Shown here: piece after piece, positions 23,901-31,930 of the stretch | Layout: each line of letters begins with the position of its first letter | Position numbering within the stretch: the first letter of the stretch is position 1 | Origin: Sipunculus nudus | Lineage: Eukaryota > Annelida > Sipuncula > Golfingiida > Sipunculidae | Assembly: GCA_026874595.1 (NCBI GenBank) | Contig: CM049306.1 | Span: 13,603,019-13,667,018, forward strand | Length of the DNA stretch: 64,000 bases | Direction of reading: 5' to 3' | The notes under the pieces: model-generated | What the model saw: only the letters and a program-made list of their open reading frames with translations | Database searches by the model: none | What the model was told of the DNA's origin: nothing | Translations under genes and position numbers: made by a program

Positions 23901-25563
23901 AGTTTCTGGATGATAATTCCTGCTTTTATTGATGTTTGGATTTCAAACTTGAATTTTATTTGACCCATTGGAAAAGCAAGCCCCAAATTGATTTTGGGGT
24001 CATGAGGTCAAAGGTCAAGGTCACAGGACACATCTTTAAAAAGATTGTGGATGCATTTTCAGCCAAACAATTCATCTCAGATCTTTCAACTTGCACATAT
24101 AGTGTACCTGCCAAGAGTGGAAGACCCCTATCAATTTTGAGGTCACAAGGTCAAAGGTGAAGGTCACAGGAGCCATCTGTCCAAAAATTCTTTCTGGATG
24201 ATACTTCCTGCTTTTATTGATGTATCAATTTCAAACTTGACTTACATATGTCCCATTGAAAAAGCAAGACCCCCATTGATTTTGGGGTCATGAGGTCAAA
24301 GGTCAAGGTCACAGGACCAACATCTTCAAAAAGATCATGGATTGTATATGCTGCTAAAAATGGGGGCCTATTCTTAAAGGGGGGGGGCTACTATGTCTGG
24401 GGATACTCTGGCACCTGCGGTTCCAAGAAATGTCTAGTTTTTGCAGGTTATTGGCAGTAAACATACATAGACAACAAACTTGACTTTGAAAGAGTGCCGA
24501 CTGTAATTTGACCAAATGTGATGAGCCAAATGTTAGTGAAATTAGGTAAACTGTTGTTAAGAAGAAATATAATTTTCTATGATATAGTAGATTTTGGCCT
24601 GTGTGTTTTGTAGGAAAATTTTGAGAAAACAACTAGGAGGGAATTCAAGAGGAGACAGAGTGACCTGGAGGAGTCTCGACCCGCCTGGAGCCCAGCAAAT
24701 AGGACCATTCCCTTTGGAAGGTAGTTAATCAGTTTTATTAAATATTGTATATTTTTTGTTAAACCTAAGGTGGATCTAGATATATCATATTATTAATTCT
24801 ATGTGTATTTGTAATATATTTTGTGTATGCCCAACAACAGTGGCCTACTTAAAGATATACCATCACATCATTAGATTTTGTTGTTTCTGATGTTCAGGTG
24901 TAACCCTGACAAAAGATAAACATGAATAAAAGCTATTCATCAGGTGTCAGTTTGCACAGTCATTCGATCTTTTATCAGAAACTTCTGAGCAAATGAGTTC
25001 TCTGGACAATTCCTGTGTCCACACAGTTTAGCATTTGCATGTAAACATTATAAGTGGGTATCTTTTAATCAGTACAGCTATAAACATCTGATTATTTATC
25101 AAACAGTTCTAGGCATGATCTGTTTGGAACCTAAGGTAAAGCTTTAACAGCTACTGAGGTCAGATGAATGACCACTAGAGCTACAAACTTTAAATTTACC
25201 ATTGTGAAATCTTGGCCATTTCTATACTGGAATGCTGGTGCGTGTCACCACATTTGTGTTAAGAGCAGCCAGCCCTCAGGTTGATGGGAATGTTATGATT
25301 ACAAACATGGCATTCAGCCCAATGCACATCTTTACCAATAGTGATGACAATTTTAGCAAATAAATCTCATAAATGAATGTTACTTTGGCTATATATAGAC
25401 AGCCTTTCTCTTTTCCTTAATTGCCTTAATTATTATGGTTTCCTTATTACAATATACAAGTGATGGTAGATCATTAGGTAGTGACTTTGTATTTCATTAT
25501 TTTAGGAATAATGTAACTTTTGCATGCTCTGTACATATGGTTTTGTTCACACTTAGGGGATGA
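1906..25563 (+). CDS. MAP9: MAP9-like microtubule-associated coiled-coil protein, spliced gene (5' end outside window)
   Basis: Ten exons join in a single frame: 1906-2995, 3520-3644, 4087-4215, 6339-6368, 8712-8928, 18180-18341, 20761-20906, 21367-21511, 24614-24720 and 25557-25563. This gives 718 residues in the window, and every junction is AG/GT with matching phase. Residues 1-363 are Ser-Pro, Arg and Asp rich. Residues about 470-690 are a highly charged helix with W-K/Y-x-x-K-type tryptophan heptads (EWYQER, AWKEQK, SWKDNK, GWKSKK, NWMSKK). The C-terminus is SRPAWSPANRTIPFGRG. In MAP9/ASAP a similar helix binds microtubules at the spindle and centrosome; I infer the same role here from overall resemblance only. 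Other tryptophan-spaced coiled-coil proteins such as CCDC181 are the main alternative. The first exon begins inside a codon, so at least one exon lies upstream. Introns contain a full LINE and several smaller elements. Confidence 0.6.
3179..3211 (+). repeat. Isolated fragment of a family E left end
   Basis: The stretch 'aacaaagttttgcggatac' followed by 'tatgtt' matches the left hairpin of the element at 118-147 but lacks the outer GTATCC arm. It lies in the intron 2996-3519, which otherwise shows nothing recognisable. Confidence 0.45.
3520..3644 (+). CDS. MAP9-like gene, exon B
   Basis: The acceptor is 'aatgtaag' ending at 3519 and the donor is AA|GTGAGT at 3645. The frame enters at phase 0 and encodes GHQRRSKMRSPARERESS, then an acidic/lysine-rich stretch ending TTEEQK. 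It continues the basic Ser-Pro character of the previous exon and leaves two bases of a Lys codon for the next exon. Confidence 0.75.
4087..4215 (+). CDS. MAP9-like gene, exon C
   Basis: The acceptor is 'tgttacccag' ending at 4086 and the donor is AA|GTAAGT at 4216. The single leading G completes a Lys codon from exon B. It encodes TPVKPQRKEKHVLDSVIDS, then an Asp/Glu-rich end (ESEDEETK). Phase and charge both fit the neighbouring exons. Confidence 0.75.
4560..5290 (+). repeat. Tandem repeat of four units of about 147 bp, family F
   Basis: The phrase 'cttgtgaacac..taacttttgaag' recurs at about 4634, 4780, 4931 and 5075, with a fifth degraded start near 5222, giving periods of 144-151 bp. Each unit also has 'attcctaccaaa' and 'ccttgaccttg...aaggtcaaat'. 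It is an intronic core of the same general style as the other tandem-core elements, but I could not define its ends. The rest of this intron (5291-6338) is AT-rich with nothing recognisable. Confidence 0.75.
6339..6368 (+). CDS. MAP9-like gene, 30-nt microexon
   Basis: The acceptor 'aaatttcag' ends at 6338 and the donor AG|GTTGAG begins at 6369. It encodes VSPRPTPAP between split Lys and Arg codons and fits phase 2 on both sides. Its length is a multiple of three, so skipping it would keep the frame. The small size lowers certainty, but the Pro-rich sequence flows directly into the next exon (RPEPKQTVKHKPKPRYG). Confidence 0.55.
6369..8711 (+). other. Intron with no recognisable feature
   Basis: This 2.3-kb AT-rich intron shows no repeat family known from elsewhere in the window and no convincing exon. 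The short open frames on both strands lack splice context and similarity. Confidence 0.6.
8712..8928 (+). CDS. MAP9-like gene, exon E (start of the coiled coil)
   Basis: The acceptor is 'cttttcaaag' ending at 8711 and the donor is AAG|GTATGT at 8929. It encodes RPEPKQTVKHKPKPRYGLLP, then SIRDTVFQEWYQERMERAKQ, then a run of Lys/Glu (KEKELEEKKKK). This is where the disordered basic part turns into the long helix, and the first tryptophan-centred repeat (F-x-E-W-Y) is here. Confidence 0.85.
8945..9290 (+). repeat. Degenerate minisatellite of about 24-45 bp units
   Basis: Phrases like 'aggtctgatgtcatctctt', 'aggtctgctttgttgtt', 'aggtctgctattttatc', 'aagcctgatatgttatc' and 'aaggtttgatgtgttgtc' follow one another between the exon donor and the LINE insertion point. 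They are too diverged to give a single period. Confidence 0.5.
9291..9309 (+). repeat. LINE target-site duplication, left copy
   Basis: The 19 bp 'aaaatataaaatatttcaa' is identical to 17566-17584 at the other end of the LINE. The first few A bases could instead belong to the poly(A) tail in the right copy, so the true duplication is 15-19 bp. This fits target-primed reverse transcription. Confidence 0.9.
9808..10475 (+). pseudogene. LINE ORF1, L1 ORF1p-like nucleic-acid chaperone part (broken)
   Basis: The first 95 codons (9808-10092) are a coiled coil (MDTLKSIQETMAKMNQ then heptads). Beyond an A-run near 10070-10080 the frame shifts by one base. The new frame shows the L1 ORF1p signature DIENRKVNLKFTGVLED and then the RRM/C-terminal region with HKCYRIGPRPR and VYRAASALWKKA. 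In-frame stops at 10149-10151 (TAA) and 10473-10475 (TGA) interrupt it. The reading continues past the TGA into IIEGKQYTVESLDSLP, the usual end of the ORF1p C-terminal domain, so the stop is a mutation, not the real end. In L1 this protein coats element RNA as a trimer. Confidence 0.8.
10476..11045 (+). CDS. NADAR (YbiA/DUF1768-like) domain, C-terminal part of LINE ORF1
   Basis: This frame directly continues ORF1 after the TGA at 10473. Residues about 12-25 complete the ORF1p C-terminal domain. Residues about 32-185 read as a NADAR fold: FLYGNHTSFSNFHPATF, then YTSSMQYLQHQKA, LGRALKPDTQCWNN, AKFEQNAGMRTELIGTG, and finally HDLFWGNGLALKDKN with NVLGEILCGVRE. NADAR proteins such as E. coli YbiA are N-glycosidases acting on ADP-ribosyl-type or riboflavin-pathway substrates. 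In typical members the second motif has Ser-Glu and the late motif is W-G-D-G; here these positions are Met and Asn, so activity is doubtful. There is no other frame break over 189 codons, in contrast to the rest of the LINE. Confidence 0.85.
   Translation: MIIEGKQYTVESLDSLPVQLQLKNLAVRTKDSMVFLYGNHTSFSNFHPATFTIGGITYTSSMQYLQHQKAKRAGDEETAKKLLEIDNPVSQLHLGRALKPDTQCWNNMIARQVMEAGVKAKFEQNAGMRTELIGTGNKLLVECNVHDLFWGNGLALKDKNVSDKSKWLGENVLGEILCGVREGLRSVYT
11046..13769 (+). other. LINE inter-ORF spacer, 2.7 kb, non-coding
   Basis: Between the NADAR stop and the ORF2 start there are 2,724 bp of AT-rich DNA with no open frame longer than about 66 codons on either strand and no match to the other repeat families here. 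L1/Tx1 spacers are normally far shorter. I found no clean target duplication or terminal repeats that would mark a nested insertion. It could be a native spacer with a promoter, or a decayed insertion. Confidence 0.6.
13770..14348 (+). pseudogene. LINE ORF2, AP-endonuclease domain (with stops)
   Basis: The frame opens MTGELTCVTLNVKGLKG and shows endonuclease motifs in order: LNVKGL (Asn), YLQETQS (catalytic Glu), SRGVAILI, NVYAPN and LGGDFNTH. A TAA at 14235-14237 and a TGA at 14346-14348 lie in the same frame, and the sequence between and after them keeps the family pattern. The endonuclease nicks target DNA to prime reverse transcription. Confidence 0.88.
14349..17402 (+). pseudogene. LINE ORF2, reverse transcriptase and C-terminal CCHC (frameshifted)
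   Basis: The endonuclease frame continues to 15494, including MSNGKSPGTDQF. A frameshift near 15440-15480 moves the reading to a frame running to 16696 that holds LIADFEKAFDSLSW (motif A), GIRQGCPLSALIF (motif B), QLADDTTMFIK (motif C, normally YADD/FADD) and LKINLNKS. At least two more shifts follow (16702-16893, then 17112-17402). The last part carries CNHCYEMDTIEHYFTEC, a C-x2-C-x7-H-x4-C knuckle typical of L1/Tx1 ORF2 ends. The Leu in the LADD box is unusual and may be a mutation of this dead copy. Confidence 0.88.
17403..17565 (+). other. LINE 3' UTR with poly(A) signal and A-tail
   Basis: Non-coding end of the LINE. It contains AATAAA at about 17545-17550 and an A-run from about 17559, which merges with the right target duplication. 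Confidence 0.75.
17566..17584 (+). repeat. LINE target-site duplication, right copy
   Basis: Identical to 9291-9309. The remaining intron to 18179 shows no recognisable feature. Confidence 0.9.
18180..18341 (+). CDS. MAP9-like gene, exon F
   Basis: The acceptor is 'cttttacag' ending at 18179 and the donor is CTA|GTGAGT at 18342; both ends are phase 0. It encodes EAEDKILESKASYNAWKEQK, then KMLKEKIRKKREEERAKAEK and more heptads ending READL. This is one full tryptophan-centred helix repeat. The LINE insertion lies in the intron just upstream. Confidence 0.85.
18786..20602 (+). mobile_element. Hairpin-ended element, family A, copy 1
   Basis: The left end (18786-18814) is a hairpin: AGCTCAG pairs with CTGAGCT, and inside it TGACT pairs with AGTCA around ATA. 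A (GTCC/GTCT)n tract follows. The right end is the perfect palindrome GACCCATGGGTC (20584-20595) followed by CCTTGTT. A T-run precedes the left hairpin. No coding capacity. Other copies or parts are at 26177, 28518, 31931, and inverted at 40215, 40761, 51150 and 51838. It sits in the intron between exons F and G. Confidence 0.7.
20761..20906 (+). CDS. MAP9-like gene, exon G
   Basis: The acceptor is 'ctgtttacag' ending at 20760 and the donor is TG|GTAATG at 20907. It encodes QFKSWKDNKDVALKEKALAK, then charged heptads, ending EKVYSGW with the Trp codon split across the junction. This is the third tryptophan repeat of the helix. Confidence 0.85.
21367..21511 (+). CDS. MAP9-like gene, exon H
   Basis: The acceptor is 'ttcttaacag' ending at 21366 and the donor is AAG|GTAAGC at 21512. 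The first G completes TGG, then KSKKDKEIVVKQREEQHSAR and a charged helix ending AYLNWMSKK. This is the fourth and fifth tryptophan repeat. Confidence 0.87.
22130..22505 (+). mobile_element. Possible solo LTR
   Basis: A TATA-like box (GGTATAAATAGG, about 22229) and an AATAAA (about 22483) are 250 bp apart in unique, GC-richer intronic sequence containing 'gagcggggtgtag' and 'gccagtcagcgacaac'. This spacing is typical of an LTR. I could not define TG...CA ends with a target duplication, so this is only a candidate. It could also be a promoter-like intronic region. Confidence 0.3.
22672..22737 (+). repeat. Weak tRNA-like (SINE head) remnant
   Basis: The phrase GTGGTGTAATGGTTAAGG resembles a tRNA A box, and 'actgttcaagc' about 40 bp later is a poor B box. 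It immediately precedes the element starting at 22776. Too degraded for a firm call. Confidence 0.3.
22776..24437 (+). mobile_element. Hairpin-ended tandem-core element, family D, copy 1
   Basis: The left end (22776-22800) is a hairpin with GTATCC/GGATAC arms and an inner GAC/GTC pair around AAA, followed by a CCG-rich tract. The core has about 5 units of about 145-150 bp, each with 'aggtcaaaggtcaaggtcac' or its variant 'ggtcaaaggtgaaggtcac'. The right part has a G-run, GTCTGGGGATAC (24395-24406), a hairpin GGCACC-TGC-GGTTCC (24410-24424), nine bases, and CTAG at 24434-24437. This right end is like a Helitron/Helentron 3' terminus. A closely similar inverted copy is at 47507-48779. Some core units have open frames, but these recur only because the units do. 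Confidence 0.75.
24614..24720 (+). CDS. MAP9-like gene, exon I (C-terminal tail)
   Basis: The acceptor is 'tgttttgtag' ending at 24613 and the donor is GGAAG|GTAGTT at 24721. It encodes ENFEKTTRREFKRRQSDLEE and then SRPAWSPANRTIPFG with a split Arg codon. The short W-S-P...T-I-P-F motif after the helix looks like a conserved tail. Staying in frame without splicing would give an immediate TAG. Confidence 0.85.
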
Positions 25564-25655
25564 TCTTTACTCAGAGAGGTCAGCTGTGTCCTGTATCTGT
25601 GGTGACCGCCACAGACCTGGACACAACTTTACAGCTGGCTGACCAGTCATATCCA
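25557..25655 (+). CDS. MAP9-like gene, terminal coding exon (stop at 25561) and 3' UTR start
   Basis: The acceptor is 'cacacttag' ending at 25556 and the donor is CCA|GTAAGT at 25656. Entering in phase 2 from exon I, it reads Arg-Gly-stop, with the TGA at 25561-25563. If this exon is skipped and exon I joins 33715 directly, the reading is Arg-stop, so both routes end the protein at almost the same residue. In another phase the whole 99-nt exon is open (starting GMIFTQRGQLCPVS) and stays open into the exon at 33715. That could be an alternative C-terminus if an undetected exon changes the phase. The stop lies 92 nt before the next junction, which could trigger nonsense-mediated decay. Confidence 0.5.
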
Positions 25656-26176
25656 GTAAGTTAGTTCAACAGACAGGACTGTGACGGGTCCTTTGTACCT
25701 CTGATGCTCTGCTGTTAGAACCAAACTTTGAACAGTCTTTATAATTTACTTTGTTCATAGTTCAGACTTATTTCTTTGTTCCTGATACCCTATTTGTGCA
25801 AGCTTCAAAAATTCTAAATAAAACATTTCTCATTGGTCCTCATATATTATTTTCTTTTGCAGACTTTTTTTAATCCAAATATGGCATTTTGCAAATGCTA
25901 TACAGCTGGTGTGCACTTGATGCTTGCTTTACTCTAGAATATCTAATGAATTTTCTTCAATGGATGCATTTGTTTTTGACATCTAAAATTTAAATGTCAA
26001 ACGAAATGGTTGTTTTCAAATTTAATACTACATTTTATATTGTTTTGCAGTACTTATACTTTATATTTGTCATACAGAAAGTGGGCTTTTACAGTATAAA
26101 GTTGTATTCTGACAATATTAAAAATGAAAAGTATCATTTAATTTGTTGGCCTTGGTCTGGTGAGGTATATTTTTTT

Positions 26177-28130
26177 AGCTCAGCTTACTAGAAGTCATCT
26201 GAGCTAAAGTCATTTTCCTTTGTCCGTCATCCATCCATCTGTCCATCGGGACATCCATTAACAGGGCATGTTTTAAAACTGTTAGATGTACAAACCAGAA
26301 ATTCAGCACACAGGTAGATGAGCCCAAAACCTCCTACCATACCAAAAATTGGATGACTTGGACGTTGTTCTTTTGAGATATTAAGGAAAAACCTTAATTT
26401 CAAATTAAAACTAATTGTTACATTTCAGGACTGCCTAATATCAAGACCACTGCTCTGTATTAGATCATATTTAAATACATCTCTCTATATATTTCCTATG
26501 TACATACCAGAAATTAGGCCAGTATTATGTAATATCTAAAAGTTATGGGCCCAAACTGTGCACTTTGTAAAAATCAGGAAAGATATTTACTCTTTGAACA
26601 TGAGTTTTGTTGTAGCTAAAGACTTTTTAGCCCTCAGCCTTAGAGGCTGAAGAGCTATTGTAGTCACCCAAGCCGTCCGTCCGTCCATTCATCCATCCGT
26701 CCGGCGTGTGTTAACATTTACCTTGTGAGTGGGATATCTTGAAAAGTATTTACTGTAGGAATTTTATTTCTTCGGTGCTGATGTGTATAAACAAAATCTT
26801 GGTCAAATTTGAAGATGGGTGACCTTGACTTATTTTTTCGAAGTTTTAGAGCGAATAATTGAGAATAACCGGAATGTGTTAACATTTACCTTGTGAGCGG
26901 GATATCTCAAAAAAGGATTTACTGTAGGAATTTTTTCTCATTGGTGCTGATGTATATTAACAAAATCTCGGTCAAGTTAAAAAATGGGTGATTTTTCAAC
27001 GTTTTAGAGCGAATTATAGAAACAAACTGGCATGTGTTAACATTTACCTTGTGAGCAGGATATCTCAAAAAGGATTTACTCTAGGAATTTTATTTTGTTG
27101 GTGCTGATGTATAAGATTGGTGACCTTGACTCTTTTTTGACGTTTTACAGCAAATTATAGAAACAAACCGGCATGTGTTAACATTTACCTTGTGATTTGG
27201 ATATCTCGAAAAGGATTAACCGTAGGAATTTTATTTCTTCAGTGCTGATATATATTAACAAAATCTTGGTCAAGTTTGAAGATTGGTGACCTTGACTCAT
27301 TTTTTGACATTCTAGAGAAGCTTAGAAGCTTATTTCTCAGGAACAATGGGTGGATTGTTATAAAACATGTTATGATTATTGGCCCTGATGGTCTGTAACT
27401 GCGGCATGAGTTTGGGGGCGCCACCTCCAGTTTCTGATATGAAAAGAATTTTATCAGATTTTTCAGTTTTGGCCTTGTGAGCGGGATATCTCCAAAAGTA
27501 TTCAATACAGGGATTTCATTTCTTCCTTGCTGATACATATCAACAAAATCTCGGTCAAGTTCGAAAACAGATGACCTTGACCTACTTCTTAAGATCACAG
27601 AGCTTATAATAGAAACAACTTAGGAGCTTATTTCTCAGGAACCACTGGATGGAATTGTTTTGGAATGGGGGATGGTCATTGGCCTTGATGATCTCTTTAA
27701 GTGCTGCATGACTTACAAAGACTGGGGCCAGATTTACAAAGTTATTACATACCTCTAGTTCCAATTCACAACTTGAACATGAGACATATGTACAGATATA
27801 CATCCATGTGAAAACAAATATTACATGTATACTTGTTGCTGTTACCACCCATAAATACTGCTCTTTTGGCTGAGGGCTTTTGTCAGCTTTTGCTGATATT
27901 CTAGTTTTCACTGATATAATTTTGTTTCATCAAGATTAAATTGTATACCCAAAATTTGATCTGAATTTTGCCAATTTTTTAAGTTATTAGCATAAAATGT
28001 AAAGTCAGTACCTTAAATTTTGCCCATATTTGACCATGGCACATTTTTTTCCTGTAAGTGCTGTTGATTTATTTTTCACAGTATCTTTACACAAGTATTT
28101 CATCTGTTAAAATCTGAAATTTAAAACCAA
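26177..28130 (+). mobile_element. Family A element, copy 2, split by a family C element
   Basis: The left hairpin (AGCTCAG...CTGAGCT) starts at 26177 and a GTCCATCC tract follows. The sequence matches copies 1 and 3 until a T-run at 26624-26628. A family C element then occupies 26629-27904, and family A sequence resumes ('tgatataattttg', then 'tttaagttattagcataaa'). The right end is worn: no GACCCATGGGTC palindrome is visible. Confidence 0.65.
26629..27904 (+). mobile_element. Hairpin-ended tandem-core element, family C, copy 1 (nested)
   Basis: The left end carries a hairpin TCAGCCT-TAG-AGGCTGA (26634-26650), then a (CCGTCCGT)n tract. The core has about four units, each with 'cgtgtgttaacatttaccttgtgagcggg' style phrases (written here in part) and 'gatatctcgaaaa'. 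The right end has the hairpin TCAGC-TTTT-GCTGA (27883-27896), four bases, then CTAG (27901-27904). It is inserted into a T-run of a family A element. Confidence 0.72.
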
Positions 28131-28136
28131 TTGATC

Positions 28137-28517
28137 AAACACTGAAACACCATGTCAAGCATTGTTTACATCAAGCCAGTGGTATGCAGTGTACTAGAGC
28201 TAACTCTCAGCTCCCCAGGCTGTTATATAATAGCTTCACTCCTGGCCAGCTCCCTCTGTCTAGGATAGCTGGGTCAGGCTGTCTGCAGTAAGGACCACTG
28301 AGAGCCTCTCTTTCTCTTTCTCTTTCTCTGTCTCTCTCTCTCTTTCCCACCCTGTTCTGTTGACAGACCTGTACAATACAGAAGATGAATCTTGTAATTT
28401 CACATTTTTTTCAGCGACCAGCAGTAACCACAGAGACTCCTCCCCCCACATACCCATTCAATACACAGGACTTATAAACAAGATGAATCTTATAGTTTCA
28501 ATGTTAAGTTCATTTTT
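28137..28517 (+). other. Unique intronic stretch with CT-rich microsatellite and a possible cryptic exon
   Basis: A pyrimidine tract (TTTCTC and CT repeats, about 28300-28345) is followed by a strong-looking acceptor 'catttttttcag' ending at 28414. From 28415 the phase-0 reading is RPAVTTETPPPTYPFNTQDL then stop. This phase would match the alternative open frame of the exon at 25557-25655. I cannot tell a real alternative terminal exon from chance. Confidence 0.3.
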
Positions 28518-31026
28518 AGCTCAGTTGACTATAAGTCATCTGAGCTATAGCTGGGTCCTTTGTCCGTCATCCGTCCGTTTGGCCGGCCGGCCGTCCGTCC
28601 GTTGGACCTATGAATCCAAAATTTTGCATACTGTTAGATGCATACCAAAAATTGGGTCACTAGGACTTCCTTCCTTTGAAATATAAAGGAAAAACCTCCG
28701 TTTCACATTAAAAAAGCAATTGTTACACTTTAAGGCTGTCTAATATCAAAACCACTGATCTGTTTTTGATCATATTTAGTATTCATATTTTTTTCATACA
28801 TTTTCTTGTAACATACAAAAAATTAGGTCAGTATTGAGTATTGTTTTGAAGTTATGGGCCCAAATATAATGCAATTTTTAAAAAATCAGAAAATATATTT
28901 ACTCACTTAACATGAGAATTGCTGAAGCTGGAGACTTTTTTATAGGGATATAACTTTATTAAATCAAGGTTCAATTGTTAACCCAAAATTAGATCTGAAT
29001 TTTTACAAATTTTTATGCCCCCGCCACAAAGTGGCCGGGGCATATAGTTTTACCCATGTCCGTCATTCCGTCCTTCCGTCCTTCCGAAATCAAACAGTTG
29101 TACGGACTTTTTTTCGCAATGCCTGCAGATATTGGCCTGATTTTTGGTGTGTGGGCAGATATAGACCAGTTACAGATCGAGTTTGCGTTTCGTTCTGGTT
29201 GACCTACTTTTGACCGTTTTACGGCTCCTAAACTTAGAAAATTTCATGAAAAATAGAAATTTTCATGATAAATACACATGTATGGACTTTTTTTCGCAAT
29301 GCCTGCAGATATTGGCCTGATTTTTGGTGTGTGGGCAGATAATGACCAGTTACAGATTGAGTTCGTGTTTCGTCCTGGTTGACCTACTTTTGACTGTTTT
29401 ACGGCTCCTCAACTTAGAAAATTTCATGAAAAATAGAAATTTTCATGACAAATACACATGTACGGCCTTTTTTCTGCAATGCCTGCAGATATTGGCCTGA
29501 TTTTTGGTGTGTGGGCAGATATAGACCAGTTACAGATCGAGTTTGCGTTTCGTTCTGGTTGACCTACTTTTGACCGTTTTACCGCTCCTAAACATAGAAA
29601 ATTTCATGAAAAATATTAAATTTCATGACAAATACACATGTACAGACTTTTTTCGTAATGCCTGCAGATATTGGCCTGATTTTTGGTGTGTTGGCAGATA
29701 ATGACCAGTTACAAATAGAGTTCACGTTTTGTCCCAGTTGACCTATTTTTGACCGTTTTGCGGTGCTCTCACATAGAAAATTTCATAAAAAAATGCACAT
29801 GTATGGACTTTTTTCGCAGTGCCTGCAGATATGGGCCTGATTTTTGGTGTGTAGGCAGATAATGACCAGTTACAGATCCAGTTCTTGTATTGTTCCAGTT
29901 GACCTACTTTTGACCATTTGACTGCTCCTGAACATAGAAAGTTTCTTGAAAAATGGAAATTTTCATAACAAATGCATATGTACTGACTTTTTTCCTCAAT
30001 GCCTGCAGATACCACCCTGATTTTTTAATGTGTGGGCAGATAATGACAGTTACAGATCGAGTTCGCGTTTCGTCCCGGTTGACCTACTTTTGATTGTTTT
30101 ACGGCTTCTTAACATGGAAAATTTCATGAAAGACAGAAATTTTTATGGAAAATGCACATGGACTTTTTTTCACAATGCCTGCATATACTGGCATGATTTT
30201 TGGTGTGTTGCTTGATAATGACCCGTTACAGATCGAGTTTGCATTTTGCCCTTGTTGACCTACTTTTGACCAAACGACACCTCCTGAACTTAAAAATTTT
30301 TCAAAATTTTACAAATGTTTCTAATTTGCCCCAGGCGGGGGCATTCATGTCGTACCGACACATCTAGTTTAAGTTATTAAAAAGTTAAATAAAAAATCAA
30401 TACCTTAAATTTTGTCCAACCTTGGCTGCGGCATAATCTTGAAGATGCCATGTTGTGGCATTATTTTCTTTTAAATTCAGTTTAAACATTTGTGATTTAA
30501 AAATAATAAAATATATGTGTATGCATAATATGACCTGATATGAGCTACACTCTGGATTAATTATGATTGCAACTTAGAATTCTGATATTTTAACTTATAT
30601 TTTCAGATTTTTTTTATTACAAATTTATAAAACTTGTAAATAAAAAAAAAAATGAATCTGATAAAAACTATCAATGGAAAAAGGGTATATGCTAAAAAAA
30701 TAGGCTTAAATACAAACTTAAATGCATTATTTTCTTGAAAGTGTAAAAATAAAGGTATTAGTCCATTCTGTCCACTTGCCTTTCCATCTAATATTTCATA
30801 TGCATAACAGTATCTCAAAACTTTTACTGTTTTTCTTCATGACAGTCTTGTCAGAGTATTAGTTTTGCAATCATATATTTAGAACTTTACTATAACCTAG
30901 TAGGAGGGCCCCTTTCCTCTTAGCTTCTCATATGCTTGTATATATGAAAAGCATTACAATAGAATATTTTGCTTTCGCAAACATTTCAAACTTCAGCTGA
31001 GCGCCGTGACCATGGGTCCCTTGTTT
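28518..31026 (+). mobile_element. Family A element, copy 3, split by a family B element
   Basis: The left hairpin starts at 28518 after 'catttttt' and a (CCGT/CCGG)n tract follows. The right end has 'cagctgagcgccgtgac' and then CATGGGTCCCTTGTT (to 31026). A family B element fills 29015-30366, inserted in a T-run where copy 2 has uninterrupted 'ttttttaagttatt'. Confidence 0.7.
29015..30366 (+). mobile_element. Hairpin-ended tandem-core element, family B, copy 1 (nested)
   Basis: The left end (29016-29042) is a strong hairpin: TGCCCC-C-GCCAC pairs with GTGGC-C-GGGGCA around AAA. A (CCGTC/CCTTC)n tract follows. The core has about six units of about 180 bp, each with 'gcaatgcctgcagatattgg', 'gaccagttacagatcgag' and 'tttcatgaaaaa'. 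The right end has GCCCC...GGGGC, then a second hairpin TGTCG-TAC-CGACA (30348-30360) and CTAG (30363-30366). Non-coding. Confidence 0.75.
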
Positions 31027-31289
31027 GTTGAAACTTGAATAATTTTGAAATTTATTTTAAAACAAAAAAAATTTCAGGATTTGAATCCTAATATTCAAAT
31101 GTGATAAAATTCAGTTTATGAATATAATGTAAGTGCTCATTGACATTTTAAGATTTAATAAGATTTAAATACTTTGTAGCATTTTAATAATTTTTATTCA
31201 TATCTCTTAAAGTTGGCTTGGCCTTGATATGAATAATACTGTTAAAATTAGTTAATCAGGATTATTGGGAAACTTTCCTGGGATTAATT

Positions 31290-31618
31290 TTTAGCTCATA
31301 TGGCCATTTATTTAATAGTTGAAAACTTAATTACATTCACAATTTTTTTGTTTATGTAATATGTCCTTTCATATAACACTAGGCCTGTTTTTTTCCTAAT
31401 TGCATCATTTGAATTTTTCTATGGCATTTTATGTCAGTTAATACATTAATGTTCATGTCCATTATTCTATCATTTACAAGGTTTCCTTTTAGCATGGCCA
31501 TTTCCTCTTAGCTAATCAAAGCTAATATATATGAAGAACCTAAAGAAATAAGTATATTTGCATTTGCTAAAAATTTTGCAAAATGCAGCTAAGCAACATG
31601 ACCCATGGGTCCCTTGTT
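31290..31618 (+). repeat. Family A fragment with intact right end
   Basis: A short piece starting near 'tttttagctcat' ends in GACCCATGGGTCCCTTGTT (about 31600-31618), the family A right terminus. The left hairpin is degraded. Confidence 0.5.
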
Positions 31619-31930
31619 TAACAATTTTCAAGGAATAAGCTCCTTGCACAGGGGCTATACACTGCAGCTATCCCAGATCTCTGTACTTGAAACACTGAGC
31701 ACTGTGTAAAGCAAGATTTGGTAAAAGTGCAGTATATGTGACATGCCACAAACTGGCATTTCTCATACTTATTATTTCCTCTGAATCAAGTTTAATGTTG
31801 TCTTATTTTTATGTCAATCCTTTAAAAATGTGTGCATGTTGATGGAATCATCAAGTTAGCTCTGTGTTTGAGAAAGAAAAATAAGTACAGACCATCAGAA
31901 AAAAAAGTGCCTGAGAGCCATACCTTTTTT

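Noticed and set aside
23228-24160. Open frames of 61-74 codons in the GGTCA-rich region (and inverted matches at 47575-48315)
   Set aside because: They recur with the family D units and read through the repeat consensus; no coding signature.
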